This document shows, piece after piece, positions 38,082 to 49,007 of a stretch of DNA of 64,000 nt; the stretch's first letter is position 1; every line of letters starts with the position of its first letter. Origin of the DNA: Lachancea dasiensis (lineage: Eukaryota; Ascomycota; Saccharomycetes; Saccharomycetales; Saccharomycetaceae). Both the position numbers and the translations under genes were made by a program. The stretch is taken from assembly GCA_900074725.1 (NCBI GenBank), contig LT598459.1, positions 1,002,467-1,066,466 on the forward strand, read 5' to 3'. The notes under the pieces were generated by a model that saw only the letters and a program-made list of their open reading frames with translations, searched no databases and was not told the DNA's origin.

Positions 38082-41000
38082 TTATGAGAAAAAGTATTTG
38101 CTGTTTTCCAGTTCTCGAACGTCGAAATCCCCCTTTGGTGGAATTTGCGGCAATGATAGAGGAGCCAGGACCATAATACAACTCGCGTCGTTGGACTTTT
38201 CGAGTGATCCGACGTCACCGGCCTCTCCAATTAGCGAGACAGTTGTAACCATTGCAGCCCCATTGGCTTTTTCGACCGGGTCCTCCGACTCTAGCAACTG
38301 AACGCGTTTCTTTTCCATGTAAATTTCATCTGCTAATGTGAATTGTCGACCAAGTTTTTGCGACAATTCTTTCCTCAAAGTGACAATTTTACAAGCTACT
38401 TCTGACTTCTTGTCAATCTTCAAAATTTGCAGGTAGTTTTTGTAGCGCTCATCAAATTCATTTTTAAGCCTCTCTATTAGATCGACCTCATGAAGCTTGA
38501 TAAATTGTTCTCTCAACAGGATATTCATAGTATCGATATCGCTAGCATGAGTCCAGTAAGAGTCGTGGACAGCAGCAAAGTCTAGTTTATAATCTCCACA
38601 CCTGGCAGCTGAAAGCAGCATATGTGAAGCATCTAGAGAGTGGATGAAATTTGGAGGAAACCCAGCCTTTTGCCTCCTAGCGTTGATGGGATTGACGGCG
38701 AAAGGATCGCTAATAAAAACAGTTTGAAGGTTAGTGGCTACCTGCTTCTTACCATTTTCACGATATGGCTGGACGATTGGTAATCCAAGAGGCGTGGTCC
38801 AAATAACCGAAGACATGAAATCTGGCTTATTTCCGTTCTTGAAAGCCTTCTCATCAATATCGAGTCTGATTGACTTCGATATTCTTTTGGCGCATTCCCC
38901 TAGCCAGTCTTGAATCAAGTGCGCACCTTCAAATAACTCTCTGACGGATGCAAACACATGCTTTGTTAGGTATTTCGACATTTCATAAGAGCGCTTATGA
39001 TCATCGAAAACAGAAGATAACTGCTTGTCGATTTGATGTGTCGCACCAATATAGGTCACACCATATACATTGGTCATCACTGTTTGCTTAACTACTTTTC
39101 TCTTGACTTTATCCTTCAAAATAGCAGCCATCTCATCGCCTTTGGCAGCAGCTCTTTCTAATCTTGCTACAACCAACTTTGCAACGTGCGAGTAAACATC
39201 TTGAGGCCTGTCGCTTGGCATTAAGTTCACCTGCGTAGCACCTTCAACATCCCCACCTAGGGCTGCATAATGCTGTAGACCATTGCAAGTACCATCTTGA
39301 TGAACAGGAACATGAGAAATGAAATCGTGAGGGTTTTCCATTTTTAACGCCTCATTCAGTTCAATACAGGTAGCCAGAGCCTGCCAAGGTTTATCTGCTT
39401 TTTTCCACCAACCATTGCCATCTAACGGATTTTCTGCCGAATCTTTAATATCGTTTACATGGCTCTCAGCGAACGCAACACGCTCATCCAAAGGAGCTTT
39501 GTCAAATCCAAAAAGGTTCGACAAATGGACCTTCAACCACTTAAAGCCAGTAGAGCCAAGGCGCTTTCCGTTCCAAAACATCATCAGACCTCTGCTCATG
39601 TCATTCCCCAGGTGGTTGAAATGAGGCGAAAGTGGATAGGCCCGCCCTCTGAAATCCAAGTTGTGTGGAAAATAAAATCTTTCCCCAAGAAAGGCCCTCG
39701 CAATTTCTAACTTATAGTTTGCATCACAGCGTGCTGATCTGTTACTTGAGAACTCGTTTGCCAACTCTTTGTTTTTCAGTTTCCATTGCCTGTGGACTGA
39801 AGGATCGGCATCCCTTGGTGGTTGTGGTGTTAAGACAAGCTTGTTCTCGTTCCCGGGTATATCGAGGAATGGTTTTCCTGTATTCCATACATGAGACATG
39901 ATGTTGAACATCTTCCGATTCACGGTCCAAGAAGTTTCACCCAAAACGTTCAATCCACGATAAACGTTATCTATAGCGCTTGCGTCAGAAACGGCCTTTA
40001 AATACGCAACTTGTTCAGGTGAATCTTTGGACCTAATAAGAGTCGATTGTGTATAATAGTATCCACCGGAGTTCCAACTCTTCCAAGGTCTAGGCTTCAC
40101 CAACATTGGGAGAAGTTGAGGTTGAACGGCTGCAACTAAACGTTCGCCGTTAAGTTGATGTACCAGAGATCTGTGAATCTTCAGTACCCCAAGTTTTGAG
40201 CCATTGTGATATTGGTATCCATGGGAAAATGCCGGAGCCTCGCCTTCAACTTTTTGCGAGGTAACGGGGTCTACACCTTCGACCTTCACCTTGGCGACAT
40301 GGATTAGCATCGAGATTAGTATCGACCCTATTTTGGCGCGAGCCTCCTGAGGCCATAATATTTTTGATTCCTCTATCTTCATAGACCTAAACGTGTTGCG
40401 AGCTCGCTGTACCAAGAGCTTGAACTCATGAGATTTCTTATTGATATCTTTGAAAACGTGTGACTCGTTCTTCAATAGAAGCTCCGCTCTAAATTCCATT
40501 TCGATGGCTTTCCCTACCGATATTACGGCTCTGGCAGTTCTCATACCTTCAATCACTCCACCAGTGGAATTGAGTTTCAATAGTTCCAAAATGGTTATAA
40601 CACACATTTTTTCAGGATCTACTAAAGTCAAGTATGGACCGTATTCCTGTCTCGCTTTATTTTGTTTTTTTTCCTGTGATGAGAGCGAAGGATCCGATAC
40701 CGCTTTGTTTGCAATATCAGTGCATCGTTTGACCTCCTCTTTAACTAGAGGTAGCATTTGATTAAACCATTCCCACAGCTTAATGTTAAGCTTTTTTTGA
40801 ATTGACAGGTCTCCCCTTGCTTTTGCTTCTTCGAAATCATGTTTCCAACGTTCTTTAGCTGCGTCAGTTGCACGATTTTCCAATTGATGTTGTCTATCGT
40901 GATTGAAAGTGTCTAATGCCTTGTCAAATGCGGCCCTTTCGTCTTCCGTCTTCAGAAGGCGATGTATTTCGAAAAAGTCGATGTTTTCTTTGCCTTCTTC

Positions 41001-41960
41001 AAAGTTTAGAAGATTAGAAGCAGAATTAAAATTAAACTCGCTTATCTGCTTGCGATGATCGTCGGTGAGCGTTATTCCTAACAGCGTATGCCGTACCACC
41101 TTCATACCTATCGTGTCGACGGCCAAAAGTTCGCTCGCATCTTTTTTTAAAGATTGAATGTCCCTATCCAATGTAAGACCTGTATCTTCCTTTTTTGTAC
41201 CCGACATGTTACCAGCTCCAACTGGCGTGATGGGAGCTGAGTCAGCAGTTTCAGTTGTGTGGTCGGCCGCGTCGACCAGCGTCCGCAGCTCGACAGGCAA
41301 ATAGCTTAGCTCCACAAGCTTCAAGTCGTGGACCAAGGTCCTATAGTTTTCCACTGTAAGTATGTCGACATTGCTCATTATCCCTCTGTATCCAGATACG
41401 GCCATTTTCAAATAGGTCTGGCAGTGCTCGGAGCGACTCTCATTCGTCGTTGGAATTTTAAGTGCATTGTGAAGCAAAATAGCCAATGTTTTGTCGTTAT
41501 ATTCTGTTGCTGGGAAATTTTTCTGGAGGTCATGGAACACCTTTCTGTCCAAAACTTTGAGGTCCGTTACGCCTTCTGCAAACTTCATAAGATATTTGTT
41601 GTAATCATCAATAAAAGAGTTGCGATGGGACTTCAGACCATAGAGAGATTTAAGTATGGAAAAAGCTCGGTCTAGGTAACCGGAATGGAGACAAGCCTCT
41701 AGTAGAGACCATAGGTTCATTATGCTTCTTGATTCTCCCGCTTGGACCACTGCATCTGAATTATCAAATGGATTAAAGCCTGGTGTCATGGAAACAGCAG
41801 ATGACTTCAAAAAGCCAATGTCTTCATTGCTAGACTGTGTTCTGGTTCCATCCAAGTTAAGCGGTTTTCTCAAAAGCGCCGTGTGAGAAACCGGTCTTAT
41901 TTGTCTGTTGAGTCTTTTGAGTACGGCAAACCGACAAGAAGAGCTCGAGTAGCGCAACAT
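38082..41960 (-). CDS. RPO41: Mitochondrial RNA polymerase
   Basis: Single-subunit T7-like RNA polymerase transcribing mitochondrial DNA (YFL036W, 1351 aa). The 1292-residue product begins with an Arg/Ser-rich, acid-poor presequence ([20 protein letters not shown]). A PPR-like N-terminal extension follows, then the polymerase core. Visible motifs are [18 protein letters not shown] with the first catalytic Asp, [20 protein letters not shown] (O-helix region with the catalytic Lys), [13 protein letters not shown], and VHDSYWTHA with the second catalytic Asp. SLDASHM precedes the last motif as in the family. The complete frame starts at an ATG. It converges with MOB2 over 162 bases, and its upstream side faces a 1.97-kb spacer before TUB2. 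Confidence 0.97.
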   Translation of the reverse strand: MLRYSSSSCRFAVLKRLNRQIRPVSHTALLRKPLNLDGTRTQSSNEDIGFLKSSAVSMTPGFNPFDNSDAVVQAGESRSIMNLWSLLEACLHSGYLDRAFSILKSLYGLKSHRNSFIDDYNKYLMKFAEGVTDLKVLDRKVFHDLQKNFPATEYNDKTLAILLHNALKIPTTNESRSEHCQTYLKMAVSGYRGIMSNVDILTVENYRTLVHDLKLVELSYLPVELRTLVDAADHTTETADSAPITPVGAGNMSGTKKEDTGLTLDRDIQSLKKDASELLAVDTIGMKVVRHTLLGITLTDDHRKQISEFNFNSASNLLNFEEGKENIDFFEIHRLLKTEDERAAFDKALDTFNHDRQHQLENRATDAAKERWKHDFEEAKARGDLSIQKKLNIKLWEWFNQMLPLVKEEVKRCTDIANKAVSDPSLSSQEKKQNKARQEYGPYLTLVDPEKMCVITILELLKLNSTGGVIEGMRTARAVISVGKAIEMEFRAELLLKNESHVFKDINKKSHEFKLLVQRARNTFRSMKIEESKILWPQEARAKIGSILISMLIHVAKVKVEGVDPVTSQKVEGEAPAFSHGYQYHNGSKLGVLKIHRSLVHQLNGERLVAAVQPQLLPMLVKPRPWKSWNSGGYYYTQSTLIRSKDSPEQVAYLKAVSDASAIDNVYRGLNVLGETSWTVNRKMFNIMSHVWNTGKPFLDIPGNENKLVLTPQPPRDADPSVHRQWKLKNKELANEFSSNRSARCDANYKLEIARAFLGERFYFPHNLDFRGRAYPLSPHFNHLGNDMSRGLMMFWNGKRLGSTGFKWLKVHLSNLFGFDKAPLDERVAFAESHVNDIKDSAENPLDGNGWWKKADKPWQALATCIELNEALKMENPHDFISHVPVHQDGTCNGLQHYAALGGDVEGATQVNLMPSDRPQDVYSHVAKLVVARLERAAAKGDEMAAILKDKVKRKVVKQTVMTNVYGVTYIGATHQIDKQLSSVFDDHKRSYEMSKYLTKHVFASVRELFEGAHLIQDWLGECAKRISKSIRLDIDEKAFKNGNKPDFMSSVIWTTPLGLPIVQPYRENGKKQVATNLQTVFISDPFAVNPINARRQKAGFPPNFIHSLDASHMLLSAARCGDYKLDFAAVHDSYWTHASDIDTMNILLREQFIKLHEVDLIERLKNEFDERYKNYLQILKIDKKSEVACKIVTLRKELSQKLGRQFTLADEIYMEKKRVQLLESEDPVEKANGAAMVTTVSLIGEAGDVGSLEKSNDASCIMVLAPLSLPQIPPKGDFDVRELENSKYFFS

Positions 41961-43931
41961 GGTACATATGCCCTTTTAGTGGAAGAGGGTCTATACTTAG
42001 TCACTCGGAGCCTCTGGACCAAATGGGTACAAGTTCAGCTCATCTCATCGCATTTCATTTTAACCTAGTATTTTTCAAAAAAAAAAAATTTTAAGATATA
42101 TCAGTGTCAGTTTGAGAGTTGTGCATTGAAAGAACTCTTCACGGTCACTCTAGATAAAATATAGACCTCTTGCGTTACAATTTAGAGCCATTGAATTCAA
42201 TTGGATCGGGACTGACTCCGAGCGAGCTCACAACAATTACTGACTGCGTCGTTTCTTTTTGTGCCATCGTGGGAAAAAGTGATATATAGAAAGTTGGCTT
42301 TTAAGGAGTTGTAGTCGGTAACCTGTTCGGCATTTACTGATTTGAGTTCTATTGTAGCTATCGACTGGTAGAGGTCTGGTACTGTTTGAGTAGCACTAAC
42401 TTGCATAATGCTAACCATCAACCTAGCGTCAGGGTAGTACGAAGTGATACTCGACTCCCAACGTCAGTAAAACAAAAGTGTATAAGGTGAATAATCGCCA
42501 ATGGTATTCAGAAAAACAGCGTTAACACGAAAAGACCCTGGTCAGTCATTCTAGTTATCGAACGGCTCAAAATCCCATTTGTTGGATGTAATTGTTGAAT
42601 TATCCAGCTCTAACCGCGACCTGCTTTTTCCCGCCAGGACTTTGTAAAAATAATGGCCTCATGTCAACGATATAAACCAGATTTATTGCTCAAATAATTA
42701 CGGACAGCCTACCAGAAGTTGCTTTATAAGCTCCAAACTTGATATCAGGTACTTAGAATACCATTCACAATGTCAATCAAATCATTGTATTAACGAGTCA
42801 GTAATTTAATTACCGCCTACGCTGACTCGCTCTGATAAATTCGGGTCTCACAATCACCTAACCGTTTTGAGATCTCAGAGACTTCCCAAAAACTGCGGTT
42901 TGTAAACAACAACGTAGAGGAGCATAAGTTGAGAGCAACGGAGGTCACCAGCATAGACTAAGGAACCCTCTCACGAGTTACTCGTGCTCGCATTTCTGGT
43001 TTCATCTCTGTCTCAGGTGATAAAATGGACGTGTGTCACTTCAATATTTACAGTAAAGTGAGTAATGTATCACATCTTGCAAATGAGAGACCAATCATAG
43101 TTATGAAGGCAAACAAATTAATTGTCTTTGTCCAATGAGCATTTGGAAGTTGACTACAGAAGACTTTCCTAGGCTGCCGGGAGATTGATGGATTTATGAA
43201 TGCGCTTAGCCCCGTTATAATTGCATATTCAAACAAAGCAGATTCTCTCAAAGAACATCCTGCACTACAGACAGAGATTTGCAGTCAAGGTACCCTGGCT
43301 GGAAGTTTAGGAGAGCAAGAGTGCACAAGGTAAAGATAAAAGTCAAGAAGAACGTATAAATCGTGCACCTTTGACGCAAACCAAATAACAAAAGCGCAGC
43401 GCATTCTTAGGACAGTACACTATCTGGTTCTTGACACTGAACATAAGCCAGATGTTTGCTGCATGATCTTTACAAAATAAACCATATATTGAGCCCATTG
43501 TAAGCATTAAGGTTGACTTTATAAATGTAAAATGGGATGTTTGAATAAATTGTGCTTGAAAGAAGGACAAACTACGCCTGATACAAGGCTACTACGTGAA
43601 ATACTTACTAAAATTCGACACCTTCAACCGGGATATATGTGTGTGTGTGCGGGTAGAGAGTAGTTATAACAGTCCCTTATCATAGGGTTCCTCCAAGAAA
43701 AATCAATTGAAAATACATTATAAAAGATATTGCAGATGCAGCTAGCCGGACACGACTATTTCCTATAGGGTGCTGAATACTTAAGCGTCATCAATATGAG
43801 ATGGCGCAAGAGCAAGGACTTGAGATGACTAGCTTGTTATTAAGCGGCCTTGGTAGGGTATGGTATTCAAATACTTGGTTTCTTTATTCTTCATCCATTC
43901 TCTCAGTAACAATAGAAGCGGGCGGCCCGCT
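41961..43931. other. 1.97-kb region RPO41 promoter to TUB2 3' end
   Basis: Second-longest gap in the window. It includes the RPO41 promoter near 41961 and the TUB2 3' flank. The best ATG frame is leftward at 42197-42418 (73 codons) with no recognised homology. Other frames begin at TTG. A (GT)n-like run lies at about 43641. No tRNA or snoRNA was found. Nothing else could be supported. Confidence 0.5.
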
Positions 43932-45401
43932 TTACTCAAAGTTTTCTGGCATTGGTTGTTCATCAGCATAATCGAGCTCTTCATCGTCTTCAACGCTCAC
44001 TTCTTGGTATTGCTGATATTCACTAACCAAGTCATTCATATTAGATTCAGCTTCAGAAAACTCTATCTCTTCCATACCTTCACTTGTGTACCAGTGTAAA
44101 AAGGCCTTTCTTCTAAACATCGCACCAAATTGGTCTCCCACTCTCTTGAATAGCTCTTGAATGGAGGTTGAGTTACCAATAAACGTGGCCGACATATCGA
44201 GATCCTTGGGTGCTACTGAACACACTGCGGTTTGCACGTTGTTAGGAATCCACTCTACGAAATATGATGAGTTACGAGTCTGGACCTTGTGCATTTCGTC
44301 TTCAACTTCCTTGACCGAGACCTTACCTCTGAAAAAAGCGGCCACGGTCAAGTATCTACCGTTTCTAGGATCAGAAGCGGCCATCATGTTCTTGGCATCA
44401 AACATTTGTTGCGTCAGCTCCGGAACAGTGAGAGACCTAAAGGATTGGGATCCAATGGAGGTCAATGGCGCGTAACCAACCATGAAGAAATGTAGACGAG
44501 GGAAGGGAACCAAATTGACAGCCAATTTTCTCAAGTCAGAGTTTAGTTGCCCCGGATAACGCAGCGAAGTGGTCACACCTGACATCACAGAGGAAACCAA
44601 ATGATTCAAGTCGTTGTACGAAGGCTGGGTCAATTTCAAAGTTCTTTGACAAATGTCGTAAAGGGCTTCGTTATCGATACAGAAAGTTTCGTCAGAATGT
44701 TCCACGAGCTGGTGCACGGATAATGTAGCATTGTAAGGCTCAACAACGGTGTCGGAGGTCTTTGGGGAAGGAACCACAGAAAAGGTAGCCATCATACGGT
44801 CTGGGAACTCTTCACGGATTTTTGAGATCAGCAGCGTACCCATACCCGAGCCTGTACCACCACCTAGCGAGTGTGTGATTTGGAAACCCTGCAGGGAGTC
44901 ACAGCCCTCGGCCTCGCGACGAACGACATCCATAACAGAGTCCACAAGCTCAGCTCCTTCCGTGTAATGGCCCTTTGCCCAAACGTTACCGGCTGATGAC
45001 TGTCCATAGATATGGTTATCAGGTCTGAAAAGGTTACCAATGCGCGAGTTGCGCACCGCGTCGATGGTCCCAGGTTCCAGATCCACGTTCACCGAACGTG
45101 GTACCCACTTACCCGACGAGGCTTCATTGAAATACACGTTTAGACGCGCTTTTTGGATGTCGTCCAGTCCGTGATAAGTCCCATTGTAATCCAAACCGTG
45201 CTCTCCGCAGATAGTTTCCCAGAACGCGGCACCGATCTGGTTACCACATTGGCCAGTCGAAATGTGGATCTAAAGAAGTTATTGCTTAAAGTTAGTAACC
45301 GTTTCGAACGCGACTGACACACACGCAAATTAACCACATAGATGGTTATCTCGCGCCAAGTTGCACCTTGAAGTAGCAGGTTCACATACGATTTCTCTCA
45401 T
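43932..45401 (-). CDS. TUB2: Beta-tubulin, one intron
   Basis: Beta-tubulin, obligate partner of alpha-tubulin in microtubules (YFL037W, 457 aa, intronless in S. cerevisiae). Exon 1 is 45401-45390 (Met-Arg-Glu-Ile). The 120-nt intron 45389-45270 has a GTATGT donor, a TACTAAC branch (+ strand 45291-45297) and a TTTAG acceptor. Exon 2 (45269-43932) continues [13 protein letters not shown], giving 449 residues. The MREI autoregulation tetrapeptide start is intact. The GTP loop GGGTGSGMG and the acidic C-terminal tail ([20 protein letters not shown]) are present. Without the intron, the frame would appear to start 30 residues too late at a TTG. The first-exon intron is likely ancestral and was lost in S. 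cerevisiae. Confidence 0.97.
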
Positions 45402-46699
45402 GATTCGTGTACAGACCACCTAGTCGATCAGATGAGCTTAATTCGCGATCCTTTACGCTCAGATCTCGACTGTTTTGGTTACATGATTTCAAAAGACCTT
45501 ATAAGTACACACTGGAATTTTGTGTTTACATTTTGCCCGTATAAGACGCTAAGGAGGGTAATAGACGATGGAGCCATCTCAAGACCACGTGAAGGTCACA
45601 TGTCGCCGCCAGCGCCAGAGCGACCGAGCGCACCGGCAAGCCGTAATGGACCTGAGTGTCGTCTTAGTGCTGTGATATATGGTCTGAGCCATGGCTTTTG
45701 CTTGCTTGAGTAAGATTTCGAATAAGTCCCTGGACTGGCCCTTTTCCCGGTCCTGTGAGCTACGACACTGGCGTAACGATATCGAGAACGACAAAGGAGC
45801 AGCTCCTGCCGGAGCCAAGAGTATCGCTGCGCATATTTTTGGGAGAGAGAGAGAGAGAGGGCCCGTGGCGTATGGCAACAGTATTTTTGAGAATAAATAT
45901 CTTGTTATCACATTTCGGCCGGTGGGGGGCCTGGCGCATGCTCTTGGACTCAAGAAATATTTGTGATCGTGTTCCCCGAACGCCCAATGCTGCTTTTGGG
46001 CTTTGCTAGGAGCGGAGGAGCGAAGAGTGCCTCTGTTTCAATTCGCCATAGTTCGGGATTTGCTGCTTCCCACTGACACGTGCGAGCATCCGATGTCGGC
46101 GTATCTGCGGTTGTACCTTGGCTAATCTGCAACTCGAGGCGGGCTTCTTCGTTCTCCAAAAAGGTGGGAATGCAAACGGAGTGAGCTCATAGTTATTCTA
46201 ACCGCGTCAATCCGCCACGGCCCTACTTTTCATAGAAGTTCCGACGCACTTTTGTCAGAAAGAGCAACTGAACGACTCCGGAAAAACCCGAATATGTCCA
46301 GCGTGCTTATGCCCAGCGTGCTTGCTTGTTGCCGAGGATGAGTGCTCGTGTCGTGCGAACTGCGCGTGCTCACCTGCGGAAAAGTCACGTTTTCACACCC
46401 GCACAATCATTTCCAGAAAGCTTAGTTGGCCTCCACAATACCACTGGGCTGCTGCTACCTTTGCCCATCCTCTCCGTCAGCGCGCGTGCTGGGTGGCAGG
46501 TAAACTACCGACATTCCCATATCACTTGCCATTTTACTGACACTGGACCCAGCATCGCCATGTACGTACTTTCTTCGGTTTGCAACTCGAAAGCCATCGA
46601 AATTGCCCCTTCTAAAGATTATCTCGGTCGTTGTTTCAACCACTGGAAAAGCAGATATCCAGACCATAAGAAGGCTCGACATATTCCGTAAGATCCATC
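45402..46699. other. Divergent promoter region TUB2/YPT1
   Basis: 1298 bases between divergent TUB2 and YPT1. A (GA)n tract lies at 45842-45860. Several open frames cross it on both strands, but all start at non-ATG codons or lack homology. No RNA gene was recognised. Confidence 0.55.
45842..45860 (+). repeat. (GA)n microsatellite
   Basis: About nine GA units in the TUB2-YPT1 promoter region. It could act as a nucleosome-disfavouring or GAGA-like tract, but nothing else supports a function. Confidence 0.7.
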
Positions 46700-47314
46700 A
46701 TGAATAGTGAATATGATTACTTGTTCAAGCTTTTGCTGATTGGAGACTCCGGTGTGGGCAAGTCATGCTTGCTGTTGAGATTTTCCGACGACACCTACAC
46801 CAACGACTATATCTCGACGATTGGCGTAGATTTCAAGATCAAAACCGTGGAGCTGGACGGCAAAACAGTGAAACTACAGATCTGGGATACTGCTGGTCAG
46901 GAGCGGTTCAGAACCATCACGTCGTCTTACTACAGAGGTGCACACGGTATCATCATTGTGTATGATGTAACAGACCAGGACTCCTTCAACGATGTCAAAA
47001 TGTGGCTGCAAGAAATCGACCGGTACGCTACCGCAGGAGTGTTGAAACTCATGGTGGGCAACAAGAGCGATTTGCAGGACAAACGTATGGTCGAGCACGA
47101 CGTCGCCAAAGAGTTTGCGGATTCGCTGCAAATCCCGTTTTTGGAGACGTCCGCGCTGGACTCTTCCAACGTCGAGGAGGCGTTTTTGACTATGGCCAAA
47201 CAGATCAAGGACAGCATGGCCCAGCAACACAGAGACTCCGGGAAGAAGGACGACAAGGCCAACGTGAATCTAAAGGGCCAGAGCCTGTCGAACTCCTCCG
47301 GGGGCTGCTGTTGA
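46700..47314 (+). CDS. YPT1: Rab GTPase Ypt1 (ER-Golgi)
   Basis: Rab1-type GTPase for ER-to-Golgi traffic and autophagy (YFL038C, 206 aa). The 204-residue product has G1 GDSGVGKS (15-22), an effector loop around [20 protein letters not shown] (62-68), NKSD (121-124) and ETSA. It ends in GGCC for double geranylgeranylation. The ATG at 46700 gives the canonical [15 protein letters not shown] start. It lies between TUB2 and SND2/ACT1; the TUB2-YPT1-ACT1 linkage is shared with S. cerevisiae, where SND2 is elsewhere. Its candidate GAP, GYP8, is in the same window. Confidence 0.98.
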   Translation: MNSEYDYLFKLLLIGDSGVGKSCLLLRFSDDTYTNDYISTIGVDFKIKTVELDGKTVKLQIWDTAGQERFRTITSSYYRGAHGIIIVYDVTDQDSFNDVKMWLQEIDRYATAGVLKLMVGNKSDLQDKRMVEHDVAKEFADSLQIPFLETSALDSSNVEEAFLTMAKQIKDSMAQQHRDSGKKDDKANVNLKGQSLSNSSGGCC

Positions 47315-47545
47315 ACGGGCAAATCCGTCTTTTTGCCGAGTAGAGAAAGGGAAAGCAGGGTCTTGGCCTACGTTCAATCGTCACAGCATTCATCCCAGTT
47401 GATCCAGAGCAATAGAGCTCCTTTCTCGCCATGAAATAGTGTTGTTTTTTTTTTTTTTGTCTCATCTATGTATGTTGTTGATTCTGAAGGCGTACTTTCG
47501 CACTACGCAAAATATCGATTTTACTATTAAAGAAAGGCCTGTTAT

Positions 47546-48073
47546 TTACTTGTACTTGTACCGGACTTTGTCACCGTTCTTTTCACGTTTAGCCTGTCTC
47601 TTCGATTTTGTCTCGGCTGCAGGAGCAGTGGAGCTCTCGGATGGCGCCCTGGCGTTGTTGTTACCACCCAGCATCGGACCGGCTATTCCTTTGAGCTTAT
47701 AGCCGATATAAACAGGCACCAAGAGCATAACGTACCAAAATTTCATGGTGTTGAAAACCACTACTCCAGAATCGGCAAGCAGTGTCAAGTAAACGATGTC
47801 AAACATCCATTCTGTGAGGCCCTTCTGCGCTAGATCCATACCCTCCCGCACAACGTGGCCCGACGAGTCGAACCTAGGCCTGCCGTTCTTTTCCAGCATG
47901 TAGGTACAGGCTGCAGCTGGTAGATGGAGAATAACCATCCAAAACCACCGCTTTTTGGAAGAGAAGACCAGCCGCAATAGAACCAGTGACAAAACCCCAC
48001 CCAAGACGGTGTGAAGTTGCTTCAGGGCCTGAACATTGGCCTGAGCCTGTTTCTTGGAAGCTTTGCCAGCCAT
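47546..48073 (-). CDS. SND2: SRP-independent targeting protein Snd2 (TMEM208 family)
   Basis: ER membrane protein of the SND pathway, which targets proteins with central or C-terminal membrane segments independently of SRP (YLR065C, also called ENV10, 181 aa). With the ATG at 48071-48073 (MAGKASKKQAQAN) the product has 175 residues. A frame extension upstream begins at a TTG and would add 31 unlikely residues. Hydrophobic spans fit TMEM208: about 22-37 (VLGGVLSLVLLRLVF), 44-60, and a C-terminal pair (FDIVYLTLLADSGVVVF, FWYVMLLVPVYIGYKL). A Lys/Arg-rich cytosolic tail follows. It converges with YPT1 and diverges from ACT1. Confidence 0.92.
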   Translation of the reverse strand: MAGKASKKQAQANVQALKQLHTVLGGVLSLVLLRLVFSSKKRWFWMVILHLPAAACTYMLEKNGRPRFDSSGHVVREGMDLAQKGLTEWMFDIVYLTLLADSGVVVFNTMKFWYVMLLVPVYIGYKLKGIAGPMLGGNNNARAPSESSTAPAAETKSKRQAKREKNGDKVRYKYK

Positions 48074-49007
48074 TGTGTGAAGCAGAACACTGCAACTTTG
48101 TAGATGTGCAGGAACGAAGAGTGACTTTTTCACATTGTCACTATACTTAAAGGGCCATAGAGACAATTAATGGGAAAGAAGATAATTTCAATCCTTGGTA
48201 GAGCCACTACCGGAGAGGCAGCTGGCCAATAGTCTCCCCAATGCTTGTACTTCAATGCTCTCAATCGCGAAGCAGGATAGAGTCCTTGCCGTGGTGCCCG
48301 ACGTAAAACTGTGCCATACATAGGAGCTGTTTCCCCTTTCTTAGTTCCCGTTGTTCGATGTAAATCCCCAAGCCTGCCCCGTTTATCTGCTCAGCGCCAG
48401 TGAATCCTAAGCGTGGGCTCGAAAGGTCGAAACTGGCGATTAAAGGGCCTTCCTTTGAAGCCCTTGAAATCGACGACATAATTGTATAAAGTGACATATA
48501 ATCCCAACGAAGGTGAAATATCCATCATATTCTAAACGAGCCTCGGGAGGACCACCGCCAAGCAAAGGGGGTCAAATGTTGGCTCTCGTAGCAAAATTCT
48601 CAGTCCAACAGTCCCTGATCCCAGGAACACAAGCTCATCCCACCCGCGAAGCTCAACTCGCCTTCACCCTCCTTTTCGTCGGAAGAGAATGACTATTTTC
48701 TCCCCGGGATATGGTCCCCTCTACAGAAAAGGACCACTTCAGACTTTCACAACCGCAAGGCGCATCACAACTAGCCCGCGCGCCTCACCGCTTTGAAATC
48801 GGCCTTCTTCACCATAATCACTTTGTCACTCACTGACGCACAGTCTCCGGGTAAGTCCGTCAACTCTGAAATTTTTTTGGGAATTCCCAGGTGGGCTCAA
48901 GCAGATTTACTTAAAAAAGATTGCCACCTGCAACACACATTTTACATACACCAGGACAAGTCTACTTCAAGACAAGCCGAACAAAAGACTTTTCATCAAC
49001 AAGTACA
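48074..49007. other. Divergent promoter region SND2/ACT1
   Basis: 934 bases with the ACT1 promoter and leader and the SND2 promoter. Frames within it have no homology. No gene is supported. No clear TATA box was identified by eye. Confidence 0.55.

Noticed and set aside
42197-42418. 73-codon ATG frame between RPO41 and TUB2
   Set aside because: No homology, no intron signals and no clear promoter, so it is kept only as a point to check and not as a gene.
45579-45953. 124-codon frame in the TUB2-YPT1 spacer
   Set aside because: It starts at TTG, is Arg/Cys-rich with random composition, and crosses the GA repeat.
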